NCBI RefSeq assembly: GCF_000015045.1 | Contig: NC_008609.1 | Location: 1,479,001-1,543,000, forward strand | Reading direction: 5' to 3' | DNA: 64,000 bases | Origin: Pelobacter propionicus DSM 2379 | GTDB lineage: Bacteria; Desulfobacterota; Desulfuromonadia; Geobacterales; Pseudopelobacteraceae | Shown: positions 47,656-55,403 of the stretch, in pieces | Layout of the letters: each line of letters starts with the position of its first letter | Numbering within the stretch: position 1 is the stretch's first letter | The notes under the pieces: model-generated | Told to the model about the DNA's origin: nothing | The model's input: the letters and a program-made list of their open reading frames with translations, nothing else | The model's database searches: none | Made by a program: the position numbers and the translations under genes

Positions 47656-47707
47656 GTTTATATGGAACACATATGGAGCGCACAGTGACCTGCAGCGCAC
47701 ACGCAAC

Positions 47708-47738
47708 AAAGCCGCCTCCCTGATGGGAAAGCGGCTTT
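47708..47738 (-). terminator. Hairpin AAAGCCGC / GCGGCTTT
   Basis: An 8-bp perfect stem (47708-47715 with 47731-47738), extendable by CCTCCC/GGGA pairing inside. Both strands have T-rich ends. On the minus strand it would close transcription of the kinase operon that ends at 47935. Confidence 0.55.
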
Positions 47739-47745
47739 CTCTTTG

Positions 47746-47790
47746 CCGGTTAACCAGGGCGGTTTCTTCGTGTGGGCAATGCAGCCCGTA
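47746..47790 (-). repeat. Copy 1 of a conserved intergenic element
   Basis: On the minus strand GCTGCATTGCCCACACGAAG, then AAACCGCCCTGGTTAACCGG. About 31 of 38 bases match a second copy at 54136-54181 in the same orientation. Both copies stand directly upstream of an intrinsic terminator in intergenic DNA, which suggests a structured RNA element or small-RNA remnant. No known riboswitch class is recognised. Confidence 0.5.
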
Positions 47791-47813
47791 GGGAGACGAT
47801 CCCCTTGAACTGT

Positions 47814-47882
47814 GACTACTCGACACTATTGGCTTGATGCCTTTGTGGCACAAGGCTTTTGGTGCAGAAATGTCGAGTAGTC
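47814..47882. repeat. 69-bp element with perfect 12-bp terminal inverted repeats
   Basis: GACTACTCGACA at 47814-47825 and its exact complement at 47871-47882 enclose 45 bases that contain a smaller fold around GCCTTTGTGGCACAAGGC. No gene fits. It may be a tiny mobile-element relic or a long-stem RNA structure at the 3' end of the kinase operon. The rest of the 319-base gap (47616-47934) holds the two terminators and the repeat listed separately. Confidence 0.6.
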
Positions 47883-47934
47883 TTGTTTCGGGTGATCCGA
47901 TGAGGTGCTGGCGGTCTGCAGTCGGGGATGATCG

Positions 47935-50010
47935 TCAGGTGGGAGCGTCTTGGGTAAACAGTTCCTCCAGCACCCTGATCAGATCCTGCATGCTGTAGGG
48001 TTTGGATAGAATGGTGCAGAACCCGTGACTGCGGAAATCGGGCAGTGCCATGTCACTGGCATAGCCGCTGGAGACTATCCCCTTTACCTCCGGGTCGATT
48101 TCCCGCAGGCGCGCCATGGTTTCCCTGCCCCCCATTCCTCCCGGGACCGTCAAATCAAGAATGACCGCATCGAAGGGGTCTCTACTGTCTCGAGCCCGCT
48201 GGTAACGGGTCAGAGTCTCTTTTCCGTCGCAGGCTGTTTCAACCCGGTGCCCCAGCATATTCAGCATGGAGGTGATGACGTCCCGCAGCATTTCCTCATC
48301 ATCCATAACCAGGATTTTGCAAGGGCGTGTCAGGATCTGATGGGGTTCGACCGAGGGAGGGAGTACAGTGGCCACCGTGGCCGGGAGAAAGATGCTGAAG
48401 ATGGCTCCCTTACCGGGCGGCGAATTAACTTCGATGTAACCGCCATGATTTCTGATAATGGAGTAGGAGGATGCCAGTCCTAGGCCACTACCTTGCCGCT
48501 TTGTGGTGAAGTAGGGATCGAAGATGCGGGGCAGGACCTCGGGCGTAATCCCTTCTCCCTGATCTTCTATGTCGATCCTGACAAGGTCTGCCTCCCCCTC
48601 CGTGACAGCGGCAACGTTGCTGCAGGTGATGGTGATGACTCCACCGTGTGGCATGGCCTGCACCGCGTTGATCACCAGGTTGTGGATCACTTGGCTGATC
48701 TGTCCCTCGTCTATTTCCGCCTGCCAGAGTCCGTTGGCTACGTGGAAGTTGCAGAAGGTTCCGCTTCCTCGTACGACAAAGGAGGCGCTCTCCCTCACGA
48801 TCTGCTCGACGGAGGCAAGCCTCCTGACCGGAGCGCCCCCTTTGGAGAAGGTCAGTAGCTGGAGGGTCAGGTCGCGGGCGCGCAAACAAGCCTTTTCGCT
48901 TTCGGCCAGTAGAGAAACCGAACGGGAGCCAGGCTGGAGTAACATGGAGGCAAGCGAGATATTGCCCATGATGGCGGCCAGCAGGTTGTTGAAGTCGTGG
49001 GCGATACCGCCGGCAAGAAGGCCGATGGATTCCATCTTCTGGTTCTTGAAGAGGTCCTGTTCCATCTTCTTGGTATCGGTAATGTCGCGGCAGATGGTGT
49101 GCAGTAGGGGGCGCCCGGCTGTTGTCATCATCCTCATGGTCACCAGCACATCGCGGAACTCCCCACCTTTGGCGCACAATCTGGCCTCGAAGGTGTGGTC
49201 CCCACGCTCCAAAGCAATTCGGACGCGCCGAGCAACCTCATTCCGATCATCCTGCGCCGCAACGTCCGGTATCGCCAGGGCCGCGAACTCGTCGAGGGAA
49301 TAGCCCAGCATCCGGTGGGCGGCATGGTTGCAACGGAGTGTTCTCAAGGATTCGGGGTCGATCAGCATGATGCCGTCAGGGGACTGCTCGAAGAGCATGC
49401 GGTACAGTTTCTCCGCCTCCTGGCGAGCAGTCGTTTCTCGTTCCAGGGCTTGATGTGTCTGGAGCAGTTGTTGGTGGGTCTGTTCCAGCACACTGTAGTT
49501 GGAGATCTCGTTGCCGAGCATCAAGGCTGCGTAGACGAAGAATGGCTGCAGTTGGATGCGGATGGAGTCGTGAGCGATGATCATCCCCTCCATCACCACG
49601 ACTCCCACCAGACGCTGCTGCACCAGCAGGGGAAAGGCCCAGTTCTCCGGGCGACTGTCACCGGGGAGAAACTCCCGCGCATCCTGCTGTTCCCGCTGGA
49701 AGATACGCTCCCGTACGCAGGCTGCTACCAGGGGGGTGTCGGGCGACTCCATCTCACGGGCGCTTCCGAAGAGATCGCGGCAGTGCCAACGGCCATCGAC
49801 GAGGTAGTAAACCAGCAGATTGAACGCGCCGATGGTTTCCATCAGGGTTCGAAGGATCTGCTCAACAACGTTTTCCAGGCCACTGGCCGAAGTGAGGCTG
49901 AGCAGCATGCGGTTGATCAGTTTCAGGTGGGCATTATCCCGGGCAAGGTCGGTCACCCTGCCGCGCAGCGTTTCCAGTTCTCCCGGCGGTGTAATGGATT
50001 CTTCGTTCAC
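47935..50010 (-). CDS. Soluble hybrid sensor kinase, GAF-PAS-HisKA-HATPase-receiver
   Basis: A 691-residue cytoplasmic signalling protein without membrane segments. GAF-like sensor (about 45-200), coiled coil, PAS (about 205-325, with GYSLDEFAALAIPD), H-box GGIAHDFNNLLAAIMGN with His near 338, ATPase domain (DQGEGITPEVLPRIFDPYFT, GSGLGLASSY) and a C-terminal receiver domain (about 565-690; acidic VMDDEE, phosphoacceptor Asp near 619 in VILDLTVPGG, Lys in LSKPYS). The GTG start overlaps the stop of the DUF1638 gene as GTGA, so the sensor is translated together with a corrinoid methyltransferase module and probably senses its substrate or redox state. No DNA-binding partner is adjacent. Confidence 0.9.
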   Translation of the reverse strand: MNEESITPPGELETLRGRVTDLARDNAHLKLINRMLLSLTSASGLENVVEQILRTLMETIGAFNLLVYYLVDGRWHCRDLFGSAREMESPDTPLVAACVRERIFQREQQDAREFLPGDSRPENWAFPLLVQQRLVGVVVMEGMIIAHDSIRIQLQPFFVYAALMLGNEISNYSVLEQTHQQLLQTHQALERETTARQEAEKLYRMLFEQSPDGIMLIDPESLRTLRCNHAAHRMLGYSLDEFAALAIPDVAAQDDRNEVARRVRIALERGDHTFEARLCAKGGEFRDVLVTMRMMTTAGRPLLHTICRDITDTKKMEQDLFKNQKMESIGLLAGGIAHDFNNLLAAIMGNISLASMLLQPGSRSVSLLAESEKACLRARDLTLQLLTFSKGGAPVRRLASVEQIVRESASFVVRGSGTFCNFHVANGLWQAEIDEGQISQVIHNLVINAVQAMPHGGVITITCSNVAAVTEGEADLVRIDIEDQGEGITPEVLPRIFDPYFTTKRQGSGLGLASSYSIIRNHGGYIEVNSPPGKGAIFSIFLPATVATVLPPSVEPHQILTRPCKILVMDDEEMLRDVITSMLNMLGHRVETACDGKETLTRYQRARDSRDPFDAVILDLTVPGGMGGRETMARLREIDPEVKGIVSSGYASDMALPDFRSHGFCTILSKPYSMQDLIRVLEELFTQDAPT

Positions 50011-50591
50011 GTAGCGTCCTTGAACGCGGCCCGGATGGTTGCCTTCAGGGTCCGTTCCAGTTCCTCAAGCCCGACATCGATCCAGCGCAGGTCCAGAGTG
50101 GTGCTGCGGGAGATTTCTTTGGCTTGGAGCGTGAAGTCACCCGAGCAGGGGGTGCGGATGGCCAGCAGGTACTGGTGGGCCGACCGGAAGATGTCGGCCA
50201 CAACCGAAGGGGACATCCCTTGGCTGCCGCCGATGATACTGTCCCAGTGCAGAGCCCACTCCTCGAACAGGAAGAAGGCGCCAGCGGCCAGTTCACGATC
50301 AAATAACTCGCGCCCCAGGTATATCTCCACGCAGTTCTGGCCGGGCGTGCGGATGCAATGGGCGTCCTCGAGTATCCGCTCCATAAGGGGGTGACAGGCG
50401 CCGTAGAACAGCATGGCCGACCGGTCGTGGCGTCTGAGACACTCCTCCAGGGCGTGCCTGAGTTTTTCAAAATCCACATGCAACCCTGAGGGAAGAAACA
50501 GGGGGGTGATCGCCCAGTGGTTTTTCCTGATCAGGAAGTCGATCTCCTTTCGCAGGATTCCGCAGGCGATCATAGTCAGGGGGGCGCCCAT
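50007..50591 (-). CDS. DUF1638 protein of a corrinoid methyltransferase cluster
   Basis: A 194-residue soluble protein of the DUF1638 type: it opens MGAPLTMIACGILRKEIDFL, has YGACHPLMERIL near residue 62 and NCVEIYLGRELFD near 87 (cysteines at about 10, 65 and 87 could bind a metal or cofactor). Proteins of this family are found next to methylamine- and methanol-type methyltransferases in methanogens and acetogens, but no activity has been assigned. Here it sits between the UroD-like methyltransferase (one base away) and the sensor kinase (4-base overlap), so all three are translated together. Confidence 0.85.
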   Translation of the reverse strand: MGAPLTMIACGILRKEIDFLIRKNHWAITPLFLPSGLHVDFEKLRHALEECLRRHDRSAMLFYGACHPLMERILEDAHCIRTPGQNCVEIYLGRELFDRELAAGAFFLFEEWALHWDSIIGGSQGMSPSVVADIFRSAHQYLLAIRTPCSGDFTLQAKEISRSTTLDLRWIDVGLEELERTLKATIRAAFKDAT

Positions 50592-50592
50592 A

Positions 50593-51630
50593 TCAGGCCC
50601 CCCTCTTGTAGCTTCCGTACCGATAGGCTGACTCCAGCATGGCGCGGATATTCTCCTCCGGGATGACGTATGGCATCATCAGCGTGCCAAAGGCAAAACC
50701 GGTCACCCTTTTGCCCTGTTCCATGATGCCCTTAACCTGATCATCGATCTCCTCTTTGCTGCCGTTGATCAAGCGGATGTCGTTGATCGTGCCCACCAGC
50801 AGTGCCTGGCCGTTCAGCATCCCGGCTGCCTCGCCGATATCGTCGAAGGGGTTGATGTAGAATGCCCGCAGAGGGGTCTGCTCCACGAGTGTCTTCAGCT
50901 GGGGATTGATCTGGCCGCCACCGTTGAAATAGACCAGATCACCTGTTCCTATCCCCTCCAGATCCCGCAGCACCGAGGGGAGTACCAGATCATGGAACTG
51001 GCGGGATGTGACGAACGTGGCCGTGCCGACCGAATTGGTGTAGACAATCAGGTCGGCTCCGGCTTGGCGAAGCGCCAGGATTTGGCGACGGCAGAACTGG
51101 GAACATTTCTCCAAGAGCAGCGAACGGAGTTCGGTCGGCCCGCTGAGAAAGAGATTCAGCCATCCGGAGATGCCCATCAGCATGGCGGGCAGGGTGAAGG
51201 ACGCGGTCACCACACCGATCACCGGGAAGCGTCCCGCCGCCTCCCGTTTGAGGATGCGGATGCAGGCGGACAGTTCCCTGAAACGAGGCAGCTCTTCCAT
51301 GTCATCCGGTATCTGGAGCCTCCTGATATCCTCCGGCTCGCTGATGATCAGCTGTCCCACGTTGGGTGGGCCGTCCTCGGCGTAGATGATTGAGCGGCAG
51401 CCGAGCATCTCCGCCTCCATGGCTACATAGAACAGCCCAAGTAGACTATCGTAGCCGTACTTCTTCCGCATGTGCAGTTGCCCTTCAGCCACGTTCTCGC
51501 CGCGCCGGTAGTACTCCTTGATGCTCATACCGAGCTCACGGGCTCCCTGGTCCAGCAGATTGCACAGGACTGGTACCCGATCGGGGAGCTGGCCGGCCAT
51601 GATTGCCTGGAACCGCTGCATTCCGGTCAT
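50593..51630 (-). CDS. Uroporphyrinogen-decarboxylase-like corrinoid methyltransferase (MtaA/MtbA/CmuA type)
   Basis: A 345-residue TIM-barrel protein of the URO-D superfamily. It begins TGMQRFQAIMAGQLPDRVPV, has VIGVVTASFTLPAMLMG at about 136, QILALRQAGADLIVYTNSVG (about 190) and a C-terminal zinc-type region. Haem-pathway HemE would have a different N-terminus and conserved arginines; the pairing with a B12-binding protein fits the group that transfers methyl groups between a corrinoid protein and a thiol or folate. The methyl acceptor is unknown. ATGA overlap with the corrinoid gene upstream. Confidence 0.88.
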   Translation of the reverse strand: MTGMQRFQAIMAGQLPDRVPVLCNLLDQGARELGMSIKEYYRRGENVAEGQLHMRKKYGYDSLLGLFYVAMEAEMLGCRSIIYAEDGPPNVGQLIISEPEDIRRLQIPDDMEELPRFRELSACIRILKREAAGRFPVIGVVTASFTLPAMLMGISGWLNLFLSGPTELRSLLLEKCSQFCRRQILALRQAGADLIVYTNSVGTATFVTSRQFHDLVLPSVLRDLEGIGTGDLVYFNGGGQINPQLKTLVEQTPLRAFYINPFDDIGEAAGMLNGQALLVGTINDIRLINGSKEEIDDQVKGIMEQGKRVTGFAFGTLMMPYVIPEENIRAMLESAYRYGSYKRGA

Positions 51631-52295
51631 TGCGCACGTACCTCCTTGATCAGGCGGGAGATGATCTCCGCCCCCTCCACTGCCGTTGCCGCCCAGGCAT
51701 CTGCCCCCGCCTGGAGGTAGAGTTGCTCATCGTAGCGGTAGGGGGCGCCTCCCACTATCAGCTTGATCCGCTCTTCCAGCCCCCCCTCACGGAGCAGCTG
51801 CCGTACTCGTCTGGAACCCATATCCCCCAGGGCGGTGTGGACCATCATGGAGGATACGCTGATCACCTGGGCCCCACCGTTCACCGCCGCCTCCACGAAA
51901 CGCTCAGGGCGGACATTGATTCCCAGGTCGGTCACCTGAAACATCTTGGCTCTCAGGCAGCCCCCCACGATCTTCTTCCCAAGACCATGGAAATCGCCGA
52001 AACTGCTGCCGATTATCACATGCCCCTGCATCTCCGGCGCGGTTGCAAAGCGGGGAATCAGCATGTCGGTGACCTCTTCGGCAATCTGGGACGCCAGGAA
52101 GTGCTGGGAGAGGGTAACCAGCGAATCGGTCACCATACCGCCGATCATCTTCTCCATGGAGGGGACGATGATCCCGAAAATGACCTCTTCGGGGGTAACG
52201 CCACCATCCAAGGCCTGCCGGATAACTTCTAAAGCCCGATCACGGTCGGTATCGAAAACGGCGTCGAAATAGTCGTTCAGATATCTGTTTTCCAT
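51627..52295 (-). CDS. Corrinoid (B12-binding) protein, MtaC/MtbC-like
   Basis: A 222-residue methyl carrier. Residues 1-90 form the helical cap that shields the methyl-cobamide (RALEVIRQALDGGVTPEEVI, GGMVTDSLVTLSQHFLASQI); the Rossmann-type B12 domain follows with SSFGDFHGLGKKIV, in which D-x-H-x-x-G (about 102-107) supplies the lower-face histidine. The ATG at 52295 has AGGAA six bases upstream. It is the first gene of a tightly packed operon with a UroD-type methyltransferase, DUF1638 protein and sensor kinase. A substrate-specific methyltransferase and a reductive activator are not present here. Confidence 0.9.
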   Translation of the reverse strand: MENRYLNDYFDAVFDTDRDRALEVIRQALDGGVTPEEVIFGIIVPSMEKMIGGMVTDSLVTLSQHFLASQIAEEVTDMLIPRFATAPEMQGHVIIGSSFGDFHGLGKKIVGGCLRAKMFQVTDLGINVRPERFVEAAVNGGAQVISVSSMMVHTALGDMGSRRVRQLLREGGLEERIKLIVGGAPYRYDEQLYLQAGADAWAATAVEGAEIISRLIKEVRAQ

Positions 52296-52346
52296 TATAA
52301 ATTCCTGCATAGGCGAATAAAGCCGGCATGTAACCGGAGTATCAGG

Positions 52347-52375
52347 AGTATAGCTAAAATCGGCCGACAAGCCAA
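52347..52375 (-). promoter_or_regulatory. Promoter of the corrinoid operon
   Basis: TTGGCT (52375-52370), 17-base spacer, TATACT (52352-52347) on the minus strand, giving a leader of about 45 bases before the ATG at 52295. The rest of the 374-base gap up to 52669 holds no gene or terminator that I can support. Confidence 0.65.
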
Positions 52376-52669
52376 ACCGGCGCCTTATTCCCGTTGCCTG
52401 ACGCATACCATGCCGACCGGAACTGCACAGGCCGCGGACAGAGTGCTGCTCTTTCCTGCAAGGAACCACTAACAACGCTCATGGGCAGGTTCGTTGTCTC
52501 TTCCTTAGTTGCCTGATGCCTGGCCTTCCGATAGCCCCTCCGCTATTCCCTGCTTTTGGACTTTTGAACGAAGCAGGGTATGATGACGAAAGGGCCTTGC
52601 TGGTTATGAACGAACAACGATGGTACAGAATCCTGGTTACGCAATCAAGCCCTAGGCGGGAGGCGATGT

Positions 52670-53188
52670 ATGAAGCGGATACTGTTGATGCTGGTTGGAG
52701 CGCTGATGACACTACTGTGGGTTGGAACGGTTTTGGCGGGTGGCAATCGCTTTGTCGTATCCGGCAAGACAGTGGAGGATACGCACACTGGTCTGACGTG
52801 GACACGGGATGCTGATCTGGCCAAGCTGAGCTGGTCAGGCGCCACCGATCTCGTCAAACAGATGAACGAGGAAGGATACGCCGATGCAAAGAATTGGAAA
52901 CTTCCAAGCCGGGAAGAGTTGATGACCCTTGCGGATTATGCCATGCGTGCTGGCTACATTGGCGGAACGTATTTTGCTCCTCCCTACGAACTGTTTAACA
53001 GAACAGGATTCCATGGTGTTCAACCCAACTTTTACTGGTCGTCGACTTCTTACGAAGACAATACCGCCTACGCGGACGTCATCAACATGTGTAATGGCGT
53101 GCCACGCAGCGAAAATAAGGAAAAGGAATTCTATGTGTGGCCCGTTCATGATGTCCAATTGGGGGAACAGTCACCAGAGAGCAAATAG
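52670..53188 (+). CDS. Exported DUF1566 (Lcl C-terminal-like) protein
   Basis: A 172-residue exported protein with a signal peptide (about 1-23, ending VLAGG). The DUF1566 domain is clear: FVVSGKTVEDTHTGLTWTRD, NWKLPSREELMTLAD, then FYWSSTSYEDNTAYADVINM and FYVWPVHD. Such domains are common in exported Geobacter and Legionella proteins, the latter binding collagen or glycosaminoglycan, but no function is known here. The ATG at 52670 has a GGGAGGCG site. It stands alone between the divergent corrinoid operon and a strong terminator. Confidence 0.88.
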   Translation: MKRILLMLVGALMTLLWVGTVLAGGNRFVVSGKTVEDTHTGLTWTRDADLAKLSWSGATDLVKQMNEEGYADAKNWKLPSREELMTLADYAMRAGYIGGTYFAPPYELFNRTGFHGVQPNFYWSSTSYEDNTAYADVINMCNGVPRSENKEKEFYVWPVHDVQLGEQSPESK

Positions 53189-53279
53189 GTGTCTGCAAGG
53201 AAACAAGGAGTCTTTCACGGGAGCGAACGTGTTGGTTGATCATGCTTCAGCTGTCCTGATCCGACTCGCATTCCGAATC

Positions 53280-53318
53280 AACGAAAGGCCAGAAGCGTAA
53301 TACTTCTGGCCTTTCGTT
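53280..53318 (+). terminator. Strong hairpin after the DUF1566 gene
   Basis: Perfect 16-bp stem AACGAAAGGCCAGAAG (53280-53295) with its complement at 53303-53318, 7-base loop. It lies 90 bases after the stop; a second hairpin (CCGTAACC with GGTTACGG, about 53366-53408) overlaps the stop of the convergent SYLF gene and probably terminates that one. Confidence 0.8.
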
Positions 53319-53402
53319 AAGGAGGCAGGAATGACCGAGCGAGACGTGTGATTCCTGAAAGCTCCGTAACCATCCAACAGGGTATGCCCGTACCTGTGGC
53401 GG

Positions 53403-53963
53403 TTACGGATTGATCCTGGTGATCTTCGATCCCTGAATGCCCAGACCGGCCATCAACCCCTTCTGGCTGAATATGAAGGCGTACACGTCATCCTTAGCGG
53501 TGGTAGTTGTCAATGATTTGGCAACACCGGCGTCCACGACGACGATGCTCGGGCCGACACCGATCTCCCAGCCGCCGCTCTTGTCGATAGAGGCCCGTGC
53601 CGAGTCGGTCATTAGGAACATGGCATAGCCGAACTCCTGGGCACCGGCCTGGAGGCCGTAGGATGCCGCTGCAATGTTGTAATAAGCCACGATTTTATTG
53701 TTCTCAAACAGTGCACCATTGCCGCCCTGCGCGCCGATGATGAAACCGGCCTTAAGGATGCCGGGAAAGACCAGGACGGCCTTTGCCTTTTTCTCAAGTG
53801 TTTTGGCCAAAGGGGTCGTTTGGTACAGTTCCTGGAGGACGGCTCTCGACTCGCGGTCGATTGCCGCCGCATCGGCTGCCATGGCCGGACGGGGGGCGGT
53901 CAGGATTGCTGTTGTCATGAACGTGATAAGCAGGGCCACGATGGTTCTGATCTTTATTTCCAT
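53403..53963 (-). CDS. Exported SYLF-domain (Ysc84-like) lipid-binding protein
   Basis: A 186-residue exported protein. After a signal peptide (about 1-29, ending AMAAD) comes the SYLF domain: DRESRAVLQELYQTTPLAKT, AKAVLVFPGILKAGFIIGAQ, YYNIAAASYGLQAGAQEFGY, and GVGPSIVVVDAGVAKSLTTT. Eukaryotic SYLF domains bind phosphoinositides and actin; the bacterial ones are periplasmic or outer-membrane-associated and their role is poorly known. The ATG at 53963 has AGGAGG; the longer frame upstream runs through a repeat and is not coding. Confidence 0.9.
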   Translation of the reverse strand: MEIKIRTIVALLITFMTTAILTAPRPAMAADAAAIDRESRAVLQELYQTTPLAKTLEKKAKAVLVFPGILKAGFIIGAQGGNGALFENNKIVAYYNIAAASYGLQAGAQEFGYAMFLMTDSARASIDKSGGWEIGVGPSIVVVDAGVAKSLTTTTAKDDVYAFIFSQKGLMAGLGIQGSKITRINP

Positions 53964-54121
53964 GTGTTTGTTCCTCCTGTCGTGTGCTGGGTGGATCGAA
54001 CGGTGCGCTGGATACTGGGGGACGGCATAGGGGGCAGAGAACACAATTTGTGATGAGTGTGACATCGTTGCTTGTAATTTCAACTGAATAGAGGCTGTTT
54101 GAAGCCATGCGCTCGATATGG

Positions 54122-54153
54122 AAAAACCGCCCGGTCGGATAACCGGGGCGGTT
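54122..54153 (-). terminator. Terminator of the small exported-protein gene
   Basis: On the minus strand AACCGCCCCGGT pairs with ACCGGGCGGTT (one bulge), loop TATCCG, followed by TTTTTC. It begins inside the repeat element copy 2. Confidence 0.8.
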
Positions 54154-54181
54154 TCCTTGCATGCGCAATGCGGTCCCCGGG
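54136..54181 (-). repeat. Copy 2 of a conserved intergenic element
   Basis: On the minus strand CCGCATTGCGCATGCAAG, then GAAACCGCCCCGGTTATCCG, matching copy 1 at 47746-47790 over about 31 of 38 bases. Here the element's 3' half forms the 5' arm of the terminator. Confidence 0.5.
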
Positions 54182-54248
54182 AAGGAGGGCCATTGTGGTG
54201 AAGTTGCTTCATCCTCCGCTCGTGGCGGATCTGTGCCCATCCCTTCGG

Positions 54249-54569
54249 CTACGGAGCAGTAATATCGTCGGGGGTGACCATCCATTTTCCCGTGCAGTTG
54301 TCATGCGCGAAATGGGCGCATTCCTTGTAGCAGGCGCCGAAGGTGGTCAGCATGGCCGCGGTCCAGAGAACGGCGCTCGTGGCGCAGAGAATCGCCTTGC
54401 CGGGAACGTAAATCGTATTGCTCAGCGCCGCGGCGACCGCTGCACCCCCATGTGTCTCTGGTTGCGCCTCTATCTGCGCTGCCGGTTCGTCCGCGGCCCA
54501 TGCGCGGGGAATGCAGCCAACCGTCAGTACTAGCGCCATAATCAGTGCAATCAACCGGTTCGCAATCAT
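54249..54569 (-). CDS. Small exported protein, unknown function
   Basis: A 106-residue protein with a signal peptide (about 1-25; the VGC near residue 19 could instead be a lipobox, though its context is atypical) followed by an acidic linker, one hydrophobic helix (about 50-75, containing AILCATSAVLWTAAML) and a cysteine-containing tail (CYKECAHFAHDNC). No family is recognised. The ATG at 54569 has AAAGGAGA. The terminator 100 bases after the stop suggests a single-gene transcript. Confidence 0.7.
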   Translation of the reverse strand: MIANRLIALIMALVLTVGCIPRAWAADEPAAQIEAQPETHGGAAVAAALSNTIYVPGKAILCATSAVLWTAAMLTTFGACYKECAHFAHDNCTGKWMVTPDDITAP

Positions 54570-54702
54570 ATCCGTCTCCTTTGATCACATTCATGGACAA
54601 GGCGTTACCTGTCTTTTGTTTGAACATTTTTCAGCAATAACTCTATAAGAGAAGCGCTGTTTGTCAACAGGAGAGCATGTGGCCGCTTTGGCGGTGAGGC
54701 GA

Positions 54703-55230
54703 TCACGTGCCGGAGAGGAGCGCTTGGGCGATGGTCAGGCGCTGGGGGAAATCGGGAGGCGCCTCTATCTGCCTGAGGTAGAGGGAGTTGACGGCGACCA
54801 GCACGCTGTTCAGCCGGTCCAGGTCGATGATGCTGGAGCCGGAGAGGGATTCCCGACTGGCCAGGTTGAGCGGACAGCAGTCCAGGCGCTGTGCATCTCC
54901 TTCGGTGAAGAGGATCGGCAGGCCGTGGGTGCGGCAGATAATGGGGCGTGCCCGGTAGAGCAGGCAGCGCCGGTCGCGGAGTAGAGGGCAGCGTTCCCCT
55001 CCGGCGTGCTCCGTCACATGATCGCGGATGGCCGTCTGCTGCTCTTCCGTCTGGTCCGCCAGGGCCTGTTTCAGGGCAGCGGCTTCCACCGGGAAGACGG
55101 TGATGGAGGTGCAGCAGTCGCTGCATCCCTCGGAGCAGGTGATCTGCTCCGCCAGCGCGTCCTGGATTCCGGCGCAGAGCCCATCCACGCGGGCCAGCAA
55201 CTGGCGGTAGTTGTCGAGAACATTTTCCAT
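54703..55230 (-). CDS. YkgJ-type cysteine-cluster protein
   Basis: A 175-residue cytoplasmic protein of the YkgJ (UPF0153) family, annotated as putative zinc- or iron-chelating. The cluster CSEGCSDCC (about residues 32-40), CPLL plus RRCLLYRARPIICRTHGLP (about 80-103) and DCCPLN give the eight-cysteine pattern of the family. The biochemical role is unknown. Start ATG at 55230 without a strong ribosome site; divergent from the subtilase-like gene. Confidence 0.85.
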   Translation of the reverse strand: MENVLDNYRQLLARVDGLCAGIQDALAEQITCSEGCSDCCTSITVFPVEAAALKQALADQTEEQQTAIRDHVTEHAGGERCPLLRDRRCLLYRARPIICRTHGLPILFTEGDAQRLDCCPLNLASRESLSGSSIIDLDRLNSVLVAVNSLYLRQIEAPPDFPQRLTIAQALLSGT

Positions 55231-55403
55231 GGTGATTACTCCCTTGTTTCTATGGTATCAGAGAAGCATGGCTGGTGCCGCAGGAGCGATGCTCCGTGGT
55301 CGGCAGTGGCCCCTGTCAGCAGGACGGAGGAGGGAGGTTGGCTGTGGAGGGGAGAGAACGGTTGTGCCCGCAAGCTGCGCGTGTGCCGTTGCCGGAGCGG
55401 GGC

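Noticed and set aside
47699-47750. Possible cyclic di-GMP (GEMM) riboswitch because of ACGCAACAAAGCC
   Set aside because: The conserved GGGCAAACC and GAAA-receptor parts are missing; the sequence is better explained by a terminator hairpin.
47641-47853. 70-codon frame on the minus strand after the tRNA
   Set aside because: It runs through terminators, the intergenic repeat and an inverted repeat; no ribosome site and no protein-like character.
52516-52815. 99-codon plus-strand frame overlapping the DUF1566 gene
   Set aside because: The downstream frame has a signal peptide, good ribosome site and domain match; this one has none.
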